Below are positions 30,033 through 38,777 of a DNA stretch of 64,000 bases, piece by piece. Positions within the stretch are counted from its first letter, which is position 1, and each line of letters opens with the position of its first letter. This DNA is from Slackia sp. (lineage in GTDB: Bacteria; Actinomycetota; Coriobacteriia; Coriobacteriales; Eggerthellaceae). Location: NCBI GenBank assembly GCA_029266945.1, contig JARIED010000005.1:1-64000 (forward strand), given 5' to 3'. The notes under the pieces are model-generated. The model searched no databases. It was not told the origin of the DNA and worked only from the letters and a program-made list of their open reading frames with translations. The position numbers and the translations under genes are program-made.

Positions 30033-30221
30033 AACCGAAGCCCCGAAGCGAAAGGCGTGAGCGCCGCGGCGCTCGCTTCGCTTTAAACGCGTCCTTCATG
30101 CGGGTGCAAAGCATTTCTATACGCTGTAAATACAAGCCTTAACGCAAAGCGCCCCGCCTCGCGCCCACACCTTCGAAGTTCGGACGCGCCTGGCAGGGGC
30201 GCTTGTCATGCAAAGAAAAGC

Positions 30222-31937
30222 CTAGGCGATGATTTCGTCGACGGCGGCCTCAACGGCGTCCAGCGCCACGGAAACCTTCTCGCCCGTCGCGCGATTCTTC
30301 ACCTCGACGGTGCCTTCGGCCAGGCCGCGCTTGCCCACGACCACCTGGACCGGCCAGCCGATCAGGTCGTTGTCGGCGAACTTGACGCCCGCGCGCTCGT
30401 TGCGGTCGTCCAGCACCACTTCGTAGCCGGCGGCGGAAAGCTCGCCCGCCAGCTTCTCGGCGGCTTCGGTGACCTCGTCAGGCTTGGCGGACAGCGGAAT
30501 GACGCACACATGCGCCGGGGCGATGCCCGCAGGCCACACGATGCCGAAGTCGTCATGGCCCTGCTCGACGGCGGCGGCCATGGTGCGGGACACGCCCACG
30601 CCGTAGCAACCCATCATGAAGGGCTTCTCGGAACCGTCCTCGTCCATGAACGTGGCGTTCATGGCCTTGGAATACTTGTCGCCCAGCTTGAAGATCTGGC
30701 CGACCTCGATGCCGCGGGCGGCCTTGAGCGGCAGGCCGCAGTGCGGGCAGGCGTCGCCTTCGTGCACGGTGCACAGGTCTTCCCAAACATCCACCTGGAA
30801 GTCTTCGCCGTGCTTGGCGCCCACGTAGTGGAAGCCGTCCTCGTTGGCGCCAACGACCCAGCGCTCGATACCGCGCAGGCTTTCGTCGGCGGCCACCTTG
30901 ACGCCCTCGGGCAGACCCACGGGGCCCATAGACCCCTTGGTCAGACCGATTTCGATCATTTCCTCGTCGGTCAGCGGCGTGAAGCCGGGAACAAGGCGGT
31001 CGGCCTTGCATTCGTTGACCTCGTAGTTGCCGGGAACGAACAGCACCCAGACGGAGCCATCCTCGCCCTTACCGGCGAGCGCCTTGGCGGTGGCGCTTTC
31101 CTCGCAGTTCAGGAAGGCGGCCAGCTCGGCAATCGTATGGACGCCCGGGGTTTCCACCTTGGTCAGCGCATCGGCGGCATACTGGGCAGGCTGCGGATGG
31201 CACTCGCCCACCTCGATGTCGGCCGCATAACCGCAATCGCAGTACACGAGCTCGGCTTCGCCCGTCTCGGCCAGGGCCATGAACTCCTCGGTAGCGTTGC
31301 CGCCGATCTGGCCCGGATCGGCCTGGACGATGCGATACTTCAAGCCCATACGATCGCACATATTGGTATAAGCGTCGCGCATGAGGCCGTAAGATTCATC
31401 GAGACTTTCCTGATCGGCATTGAAACTGTACGCATCCTGCATTATGAATTCACGACCACGCAGCAATGCAAAACGCGGACGGCGCTCGTCACGGAACTTA
31501 ACCTGGATCTGATAGAGATTCTTCGGAAGGTCCTTGTAGCTGCGTAGCTCGTTGCTCACCAGATCGGTGATAACCTCTTCATGGGTGGGTCCGAGGCAGA
31601 ACTCGTTATCGTGACGATCGGTGACACGCAGCATCTCGGCGCCGTAGGCGTTCCAACGGCCCGAACGTTGCCACAATTCGGCAGGCTGGACGAAGGGCAT
31701 CAGCACTTCCTGGCCGCCGTGCGTGTCCATCTCTTCGCGGACGATGTTCTCGATCTTGTGGATGACGCGAAGACCCAGCGGCAAGAACGTGTACAGGCCC
31801 GCCGCCTCCTTGCGAATCATACCCGCGCGGGCGAGCAGCTTGGCCGACACGATATCGGCGTCGGAAGGATCTTCCTTCAGCGTGGGAGCGTAGATATCGC
31901 TCATGCGAAGAACCGCACGATTGATGTGTTTGTTCAT
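30222..31937 (-). CDS. proS: Prolyl-tRNA synthetase
   Basis: SAKLLARAGMIRKEAAGLYTFLPLGLRVIHKIENIVREEM; LGPTHEEVITDLV; GCYGVGVSRTMAAAVEQ. Confidence 0.97.
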   Translation of the reverse strand: MNKHINRAVLRMSDIYAPTLKEDPSDADIVSAKLLARAGMIRKEAAGLYTFLPLGLRVIHKIENIVREEMDTHGGQEVLMPFVQPAELWQRSGRWNAYGAEMLRVTDRHDNEFCLGPTHEEVITDLVSNELRSYKDLPKNLYQIQVKFRDERRPRFALLRGREFIMQDAYSFNADQESLDESYGLMRDAYTNMCDRMGLKYRIVQADPGQIGGNATEEFMALAETGEAELVYCDCGYAADIEVGECHPQPAQYAADALTKVETPGVHTIAELAAFLNCEESATAKALAGKGEDGSVWVLFVPGNYEVNECKADRLVPGFTPLTDEEMIEIGLTKGSMGPVGLPEGVKVAADESLRGIERWVVGANEDGFHYVGAKHGEDFQVDVWEDLCTVHEGDACPHCGLPLKAARGIEVGQIFKLGDKYSKAMNATFMDEDGSEKPFMMGCYGVGVSRTMAAAVEQGHDDFGIVWPAGIAPAHVCVIPLSAKPDEVTEAAEKLAGELSAAGYEVVLDDRNERAGVKFADNDLIGWPVQVVVGKRGLAEGTVEVKNRATGEKVSVALDAVEAAVDEIIA

Positions 31938-31943
31938 GATTGC

Positions 31944-33017
31944 CTAACCCTCTAACTCGAGTTTTTCGATTTCCTCACTCAAGGCCTCAACGATACAGGC
32001 CTCATCGACCTTGCGCAAGACTTTTCCCTTGGCGAAGATCACGCCGGAACCGGCGCCGCAGGCCACGCCCAAATCGGCATCGGCGGCTTCGCCGGGGCCG
32101 TTGACCACGCAGCCCATGACGGCCACTTTGATCGGCGCGGTGCTGGCGCTCAGACGCTCGTCGACGCGCTTGGCCAGATCGATCAGGTCCACCTGGCAGC
32201 GCCCGCACGTGGGGCAGCTGATAATTTCGGGGCCGCGGCGGCGCAGGTCGAGCGCCGAAAGCAGCATCCAGCACGCGCGCACCTCGGCCGTCGGCTCGTC
32301 GGTGAGCGAGATGCGCATGGTGTCGCCGATGCCTTCTCCCAGAAGGATCCCCAGGCCGCTGGCTGATTTCACCACGCCCTGCAGCAACGTGCCCGCCTCG
32401 GTGACGCCGATATGCAAAGGCACCTGCGGAATCTCGCGCGCGAGGATGCGGTAGGTCGCCACCGTGGTCATGACGTCGTGCGCCTTCGCGGAGGCCACCA
32501 CATCATGGAAGCCGCGTTCTTCAAAATGCGCCACGTATTCGACCACCGATGCCGCGAGCTTTTCGGGCAGCGTGAGGTCGGTGCGCGCCTTAAGCGCCTC
32601 GTCGAGCGAGCCCGCGTTCACACCGATGCGGATGGGGATACCCGCCTCGCGCGCGGCCTCGATCACGGCGTCGGTCTTTTCCCGGCCGCCGATGTTGCCG
32701 GGATTGATGCGCAGCTTGGCCGCGCCGCGGCGGGCGGCTTCGATGGCGATCTGCGCGTCGAAGTGGATGTCGGCCACCACGGGCAGCGGGCTTTGCGCGC
32801 AAACGGCCTCGAAGGCGTCGAGGCACGAACGGCGCGGAATAGCCATGCGCACCACTTCGCAGCCCGCCTCGGCGAGCGCGGCGATCTGCGCGAGGTTGGC
32901 CTGCACGTCGTCGGCAGGCGCGTTGAGCATCGACTGAACCACGCACGGCGCACCGCCGCCCATGGGCACGTCGCCCACCATCACGCGACGCGTGAGCTTA
33001 TTCGGTTCGACCGTCAT
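31944..33017 (-). CDS. ispG: 4-hydroxy-3-methylbut-2-en-1-yl diphosphate synthase
   Basis: VVQSMLNAPADDVQANLAQIAALAEAGCEVVRMAIP; ADIHFDAQIAIEAA; ISCPTCGRCQVDL; VMGCVVNGPGEAADADLGV. Confidence 0.96.
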   Translation of the reverse strand: MTVEPNKLTRRVMVGDVPMGGGAPCVVQSMLNAPADDVQANLAQIAALAEAGCEVVRMAIPRRSCLDAFEAVCAQSPLPVVADIHFDAQIAIEAARRGAAKLRINPGNIGGREKTDAVIEAAREAGIPIRIGVNAGSLDEALKARTDLTLPEKLAASVVEYVAHFEERGFHDVVASAKAHDVMTTVATYRILAREIPQVPLHIGVTEAGTLLQGVVKSASGLGILLGEGIGDTMRISLTDEPTAEVRACWMLLSALDLRRRGPEIISCPTCGRCQVDLIDLAKRVDERLSASTAPIKVAVMGCVVNGPGEAADADLGVACGAGSGVIFAKGKVLRKVDEACIVEALSEEIEKLELEG

Positions 33018-33153
33018 AGGAAACCCCCTTTATTCGTCGGTCGGTCCAGTGTAAACCCAACGAGACACGCCGCAGGCACGCGGGAAAAGTTCCTATGAAA
33101 CGCGCGGAAACGCGACGGCGCGGGCGGGCATGAGACGCGCGGGGGCCGGCCCG

Positions 33154-34431
33154 CTACGCCGCGCAGCGACGCAGGACCGAAACGATGCGCTCGGCCAGAC
33201 CCTCCCATGAAATATGGGCCATGTCCGCCTGTGCGTGCGGCATCATGCAGGCTTCGGCCGTGGCGCGCGCCAGACGCTTCTCGAAGGCTGGCAGGTCTTC
33301 GGCGAGCGGCTCGTCGACCGACGCCATGCGCGGGGGCTCCACGTAGAGCACCGATGCGCCCGGAACACGGGACGAATACCACGAGCGAACGCCCGGAAGG
33401 TCGGTCGCCACCGCCTTGCAGCCGCATGCGAGCGCCTCGGCGATCACGAGCGGCAGGCCTTCGTAAAACGACGGCAGCACGAACACGTCGGACACGCGAT
33501 AGGCCGCCACCAGGTCGTCCTGGCTGATCCTGCCGGGAAACGCCACGGGGAACCGGCAGGCGCGGGCGCGTTCGACGATGCGCTCGTATTCGGCCTCGTC
33601 GCTATGGCCTCCCACCAGGTTCAAACGAAACGGCGCCTGGTCGCGACCCAGGGCGCCTTCGGCGAATGCGGGTTCGAAGAAACGGCGCGCCTCGTCGCTC
33701 GCCGCGACCATGTCGAGCGCCTCGAGCAACGACGGGACGCCCTTCTTGCCGCAGACCTTACCCGCGTACATGATTTCGAAAGGCTCCGTGCGCAGGACGT
33801 CTTCGGCCGGGCGAGGGCGCGGCCCCTCGTTGAACACGGACGCGTTGAATCCCGTCCCCACCACGTGGACGCGCGCCTCGTCGATGCCGTACATCTCGAC
33901 GATCTGGGCCTTCTGTTCTTCATGCAGGGCGAACACCGCGTCGAGGCGACGCGCCGCCGCGATGATGCGCTCGCGTTCGAGGCCGTGCATCTTCATCTGG
34001 CGGATGTCGGTGGAATGGCACACCGCGCACACCGGCACGTCGGGCAGCATCTCGCGCGCGATCGACGTGACCAGGTACAGGTGATGGCACAGCACCGCGT
34101 CGGGACGAAACGCCTCGGCCGCCTGCGCGATCGTACGCGCAAACGCGGCCGAAAACGCCGCCGCCATAGCGTGCGTCATGTCGCGATAGCGCGTCGAAGG
34201 GTACGGCATGACGTCGGACATGCCCGCTATATGAAACGGCAGCTCATCGGTGTCGAAACGCACCGGAAAGCACGGCACCGACGCGTCGAGGGACGACTCG
34301 TCGTGCAGGCCGATGCCGGCGACAACCGCCGCCTCATTGCCCACAGCCACCTGGCAACGCACCGTTTCGGCCAGGTAGACGCCGCTTCCGGTGCTATCAG
34401 GCCTTTGCGCCGTGATGTTGAGGATTCTCAT
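33154..34431 (-). CDS. Glycosyltransferase family 4 protein
   Basis: MRILNITAQRPDSTGSGVYLAETVR; VVGTGFNASVFN; FVLPSFYEGLPLVIAEALACGCKAVATDLPGV. Confidence 0.9.
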   Translation of the reverse strand: MRILNITAQRPDSTGSGVYLAETVRCQVAVGNEAAVVAGIGLHDESSLDASVPCFPVRFDTDELPFHIAGMSDVMPYPSTRYRDMTHAMAAAFSAAFARTIAQAAEAFRPDAVLCHHLYLVTSIAREMLPDVPVCAVCHSTDIRQMKMHGLERERIIAAARRLDAVFALHEEQKAQIVEMYGIDEARVHVVGTGFNASVFNEGPRPRPAEDVLRTEPFEIMYAGKVCGKKGVPSLLEALDMVAASDEARRFFEPAFAEGALGRDQAPFRLNLVGGHSDEAEYERIVERARACRFPVAFPGRISQDDLVAAYRVSDVFVLPSFYEGLPLVIAEALACGCKAVATDLPGVRSWYSSRVPGASVLYVEPPRMASVDEPLAEDLPAFEKRLARATAEACMMPHAQADMAHISWEGLAERIVSVLRRCAA

Positions 34432-34643
34432 GCATCCGCCTTCGATCGACCCTCGCCGCGCACTCGCGCGGCGATCGGCTCCGCAGACGCGAACCATGCG
34501 TCGGAGCCCTGCGGCATGGGGGTATAATGCCGCGAATATGACACTGGGCGACAAGCATATCACCACCTCTTCGCCCCGATGACACGGGGCAAGGCAAAGG
34601 CGGAAACGACCGCGATTTCGGTACCGGCGAGAAAGGCAGGGCC

Positions 34644-36098
34644 ATGCCGAACCAATCGAACCGCGAGCTTCTTCGCTCGCTCCCTTCCATAGAAGAGCTG
34701 CTCAACGACCCCCGGCTCAAAGCGCTCGAGGGGCGCATCGCGCGCCGTGCGCTCGTGCAGGCGGCGCGCGAAGCCGTCGACGACGTGCGCACGGCCGTGC
34801 TCGAAGGCGCGCGCCAGGCCGTCGAGCGCGACGACATCGCGACCAACGCGCTGCTGCGCGCGACCGCATCGCAGCGTCCTTCGCTCAGGCGCGTGGTCAA
34901 CGCCTCGGGCGTCGTCATCCACACCAATCTGGGACGAAGCGTCATGGCTCGCAGCGCAGTCGAAGCCGCGGCCGATGCCGCCGGGCGCTATTCGACCCTC
35001 GAATACGACACCGCCGCCATGGCGCGCGGCAGCAGGCACGCGCACTGCGAGAAGCTGATCTGCGCGCTCACGGGCGCCGAGGCGGCCATCGCGGTGAACA
35101 ACAACGCCGCGGCCGTCATGATGGTGCTCTCCGAATTCGCCTCGGGGCACCGCGCCGTGGTCTCGCGCGGCGAACTGGTCGAAATCGGCGGGTCGTTCCG
35201 CATCCCCGACATCATGGCGCTTTCGGGCGCCGACATGGTCGAAATCGGCACCACCAACAAGACGCACGCGCGCGATTACGTGCGCGCGATCGACGACGAC
35301 ACGGCCATGCTGCTGAAGGTGCATCCGTCGAACTACCGCCTGATCGGCTTCACCGAAAACGTCGCGATCGACGAGCTGCGCGACATCGCCGACGAAACGC
35401 TGGCCGACCGTGCGGCGCGCGACGTGCGCGGCGAGCTGTTGGTCTACGAGGACCAGGGATCGGGCGGCTTCGCCGCGCTGCCCTTCTTCGGCGGCTACGG
35501 CGAGCCCACGGTTGCCGAATCGCTCAAACAGGGCGCCGACCTGGTTTCATTTTCGGGAGACAAGCTGCTGGGCGGACCGCAGGCGGGCATCATTGTAGGC
35601 TCCAAATTCCATATCGACCGCCTGAAAGCCAGCCCCCTCGCCCGCGTCCTGCGCCTCGACAAGATAACGATCGCGGCGCTCGAAGCAACGCTTCGCCTGT
35701 ACCTGGACGAGGAGCGCGCCCGCCGCGAAGTGCCTACCCTTCGCATGCTCTCGGAAACCGTCGACGACCTGCGTCCGCGCGCCGAACGCCTTGCCGCGGC
35801 CCTGCGCGGCGCACTCGACCCGCAGGATGCGGCCGTCGATGTGGTGGACGAGATCTCGCGCGCAGGAGGCGGGGCGCTTCCCATGTGCGACATCCCCACG
35901 TGCGTCGTGCGCGTCGCCTTCATCCGCGGCGATGCCCAAGAGTGCGAACGCCGCCTGATCTGCGAACGCGACGTGCCCGTCATAGGCCGTATCAAGAAAG
36001 ACGCCCTGCTTCTGGACGCCCGCACGATCCTCGACGAAGGCGAAGAGGCCGAAATCGTGCGGGCGCTCACGGAATACTTCGAAAGGCCGAACGCATGA
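34644..36098 (+). CDS. selA: L-seryl-tRNA(Sec) selenium transferase
   Basis: RRVVNASGVVIHTNLGRSVMA; EIGTTNKTHARDY; DLVSFSGDKLLGGPQAGIIVG. Confidence 0.97.
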   Translation: MPNQSNRELLRSLPSIEELLNDPRLKALEGRIARRALVQAAREAVDDVRTAVLEGARQAVERDDIATNALLRATASQRPSLRRVVNASGVVIHTNLGRSVMARSAVEAAADAAGRYSTLEYDTAAMARGSRHAHCEKLICALTGAEAAIAVNNNAAAVMMVLSEFASGHRAVVSRGELVEIGGSFRIPDIMALSGADMVEIGTTNKTHARDYVRAIDDDTAMLLKVHPSNYRLIGFTENVAIDELRDIADETLADRAARDVRGELLVYEDQGSGGFAALPFFGGYGEPTVAESLKQGADLVSFSGDKLLGGPQAGIIVGSKFHIDRLKASPLARVLRLDKITIAALEATLRLYLDEERARREVPTLRMLSETVDDLRPRAERLAAALRGALDPQDAAVDVVDEISRAGGGALPMCDIPTCVVRVAFIRGDAQECERRLICERDVPVIGRIKKDALLLDARTILDEGEEAEIVRALTEYFERPNA

Positions 36099-38047
36099 CG
36101 AAACGAAACGAACCTTCCCGCGCGGCATCCGCGCCACGCCTGATGCTGGGCACGGCAGGCCATATCGACCACGGCAAATCGAGCCTGATCCAGGCGCTGA
36201 CCGGCACCGATCCCGACAGGCTTGCCGAAGAGAAGAAGCGCGGCATCACGATCCAGCTCGGATTCGCCAGGCTCGAGCTTCCCGACGGACGCAGCATGGG
36301 CGTGGTAGACGTTCCCGGCCACGAGCGCTTCGTGCGCCAGATGATCGCGGGCGCCACCGGCATCGACGTCGCGCTTCTGTGCATCGCCGCCGACGACGGC
36401 ATCATGCCGCAGACCGTCGAGCACCTCGCCGTGCTCGAGCTTCTGGGCGTGCCCTCCTGCGTCGTGGCCCTCACGAAGATCGACCTGGTCGACGACGAAT
36501 GGGTCGAGTTCATGAAAGACGAAATCGCGCGCGCCCTGGAGGCGACGCCCTACGGCGGCGCGACCATCGTGGGCGTCTCGAGCCGCGACGGCCGCGGACT
36601 GCCCGAACTGCTCGACGCCGTCGCGGCCGTAGCGAAGCGCCCGGTGCGCTCGCGCGAGACCGACGCGGCGCGTATGCCGATCGACCGCGTATTCACGGTC
36701 AAGGGATCGGGCACCGTGGTCACGGGAACGCTGTGGAGCGGCACGATGCGCGTCGACGACGAGCTCGAAATCCTGCCGCACAGCACGAAGGCGCGCGTTC
36801 GTTCCGTCCAGATGCACGGCGAGAGCGTCGACGAGGCGGGCGCCGGCAACCGCGTAGCGCTCAACCTGAACGCGGTAAAGGCGTCCGAACTGCATGCGGG
36901 CGATTTCCTGGCAAGCCACGGCGCCGCCACACTCACCGACCGCTTCGATGCGCGGTTCTCGTACGTAGGAACGCAAAGCGGCGCCGACAAGCCGTTTCCC
37001 ACGGGAACGCGCGTGCATATCGCACACGGCACGCGCGAGGTCACGGGACGCGTGCTGCTCATGGGCGGACGCAGCGACCTCAACGTCGGCGAAAGCTGCT
37101 ACGCCCAGATACGCCTCGATGCCCCGCTGCCCGTCGCAAGCGGCGACCGTTTCGTGGCGCGCTCCTATTCGCCCGTCCACGTGATCGGCGGCGGAAGCGT
37201 GCTCGCCGGCAGGCCGCGGCGCCGCACCACCTTGTCGCAGGACGAAACCGCGCTGCTCGACGCGCTGCGAAACGGCAACGTGCAAGGCGTCTGCGAAACG
37301 GCGCTCGCCATGCAGCGCCACCCCGCCTCGATCGAGCGCATCGCCGCCGACGCAGGTATCGAGGCGGCCCTCGTGCGCGAAGGCCTCGAAGCGATGGCGA
37401 GCGCGGGCAAGGCGCTTTCGCTCGGAGGCGCGCCGGGCGCATGCCTGGCCACGCGTGCCGTCCTGGCGCGCGACCTGTCCGCGATCGAAAACGAGCTGCT
37501 GCGCTTCCATGCCGAAAACCCGCTGCAGACGGGCATGCCCAAGGCGGTCCTTTCCTCGCGTCGCTTCCCGCGCATGGAGCCGGAATGCTTCGACGCGTTG
37601 TTGAAAGAGGCCGCACGCGCAGGACGCGTCGTGCTTTCGGACGGAGCGGTCAGCCATCCGAGCGCGGCGGGCGGCGCCAAAGCTGCGCAGGAGCAGGCGG
37701 AACGTGCCGTGCTGGCCGCGCTCGAGAAGGCAGGCCGCACGCCCCCGCCCGTCGACGACCTGATCGCCGGCCTGGATGAAAACGCATCCCTATGCAAGAA
37801 GGCGCTCGGAGCGCTCGAGCGCAGCGGCGACGCGGTGCGCATCGATGCGTCCCTGTGCTTCGCGCGTTCGGTCTACGACGAACTGGAAGCCGCGGTGCGC
37901 ACGCTGCTGGAATCCGCGGGCGGCGCGTCGGCGTCGGAGCTCAAAGACGCCATGGGCCTTACGCGCAAATACGCCATGCCGCTGCTCGAGTTCATGGACG
38001 ACCGCGGCGTCACCGTGCGCGACGGCGACGTGCGACGCCTTCGCTAG
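36095..38047 (+). CDS. selB: Selenocysteine-specific translation elongation factor
   Basis: LGTAGHIDHGKSSLIQALTGTDPDRLAEEKKRGITIQLGFA; VDVPGHERFVRQMIAG; ATGA overlap with selA. Confidence 0.97.
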   Translation: MTKRNEPSRAASAPRLMLGTAGHIDHGKSSLIQALTGTDPDRLAEEKKRGITIQLGFARLELPDGRSMGVVDVPGHERFVRQMIAGATGIDVALLCIAADDGIMPQTVEHLAVLELLGVPSCVVALTKIDLVDDEWVEFMKDEIARALEATPYGGATIVGVSSRDGRGLPELLDAVAAVAKRPVRSRETDAARMPIDRVFTVKGSGTVVTGTLWSGTMRVDDELEILPHSTKARVRSVQMHGESVDEAGAGNRVALNLNAVKASELHAGDFLASHGAATLTDRFDARFSYVGTQSGADKPFPTGTRVHIAHGTREVTGRVLLMGGRSDLNVGESCYAQIRLDAPLPVASGDRFVARSYSPVHVIGGGSVLAGRPRRRTTLSQDETALLDALRNGNVQGVCETALAMQRHPASIERIAADAGIEAALVREGLEAMASAGKALSLGGAPGACLATRAVLARDLSAIENELLRFHAENPLQTGMPKAVLSSRRFPRMEPECFDALLKEAARAGRVVLSDGAVSHPSAAGGAKAAQEQAERAVLAALEKAGRTPPPVDDLIAGLDENASLCKKALGALERSGDAVRIDASLCFARSVYDELEAAVRTLLESAGGASASELKDAMGLTRKYAMPLLEFMDDRGVTVRDGDVRRLR

Positions 38048-38155
38048 ATGCGGCCCGTGCCTCAAACCGTCCCGAACATGCGCGCATTGCGCATTTTCCG
38101 TGGCGGACCGCAAGCGCTGCTATACTGTTGAACTCGTCATTGACGGCAGTCATAC

Positions 38156-38252
38156 GGAGATGAATGGGTCCTGGTGGGCCCCGCGGCCTTCAAAGCCGTT
38201 GTGAGGCGTGCAGAGCGTCTCGGGTGTGTTCGATTCGCACGCATCTCCGCCA
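38156..38252 (+). tRNA. selC: tRNA-Sec (TCA anticodon), encoded CCA
   Basis: GGAGATGAATGGGTCCTGGTGGGCCCCGCGGCCTTCAAAGCCGTTGTGAGGCGTGCAGAGCGTCTCGGGTGTGTTCGATTCGCACGCATCTCCGCCA: GGAGATG/CATCTCC acceptor, CTTCAAA anticodon loop, long variable arm, TTCGATTC T-loop; immediately after selAB. Confidence 0.95.
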
Positions 38253-38264
38253 TAGAATGTCAGA

Positions 38265-38295
38265 ACGCCCGCGCATCCGTACGCGGGCGTTTTTT
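38265..38295 (+). terminator. Rho-independent terminator of selA-selB-selC
   Basis: ACGCCCGCG catccgta CGCGGGCGT TTTTT. Confidence 0.85.
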
Positions 38296-38445
38296 CATAT
38301 ACGCGCGAAACCGCCTGCATCGCTCAGGCCGCAAGCCGACGCAGACGCCGTCTCCTCGTTCGCACGTCTCCGAAACGCACGAGGACCCCGCCGAAGCGGG
38401 GCCCTCGTCTCTCGGCACGAAGCCGATAGTATTCGCTGGGAGAGC

Positions 38446-38775
38446 CTACACGAAACGGTAGATATCCTTCGTCGCCTCGACGAACGCGTCGTAGACTTCC
38501 TGGGCGATGGCCTCGTCCATCAGGAGCTCGAACGCGGCCGGCTGGCCCTCTTCGTCAAGCTCGGTGACCTCGAGGATCAGCACCTCGCCCGACGAGCCCG
38601 CGGGAGCGTTCTCGTCGACGGGGAAGAAGAATCCGTAACGGTGGTCGTTATGCAGAATCAGGCCCAGGAATTCGAGCTGCTCGATTTCGCCCTTCTCGTC
38701 CTGGAATTCGAAGACGACGCCCTCCTGGACGGGGGGTGCGAAATTCGGAGCGCTTCCCTCGCGGATTTCAGCCAT
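38446..38775 (-). CDS. DUF1292-like small acidic protein
   Basis: VVFEFQDEKGEIEQLEFLGLILHNDHRYGFFFPVDE...GEVLILEV. Confidence 0.7.
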   Translation of the reverse strand: MAEIREGSAPNFAPPVQEGVVFEFQDEKGEIEQLEFLGLILHNDHRYGFFFPVDENAPAGSSGEVLILEVTELDEEGQPAAFELLMDEAIAQEVYDAFVEATKDIYRFV

Positions 38776-38777
38776 GG

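Noticed and set aside
33154-34431. Glycosyltransferase next to selA as a selenosugar/selenoneine synthase
   Set aside because: It is divergently oriented and looks like an ordinary GT4 enzyme; no SenA/SenC-type partner is nearby.
36379-37779. 466-aa Arg-rich ORF overlapping selB in another frame
   Set aside because: Shadow frame of selB, low-complexity Arg-rich translation with no motif.
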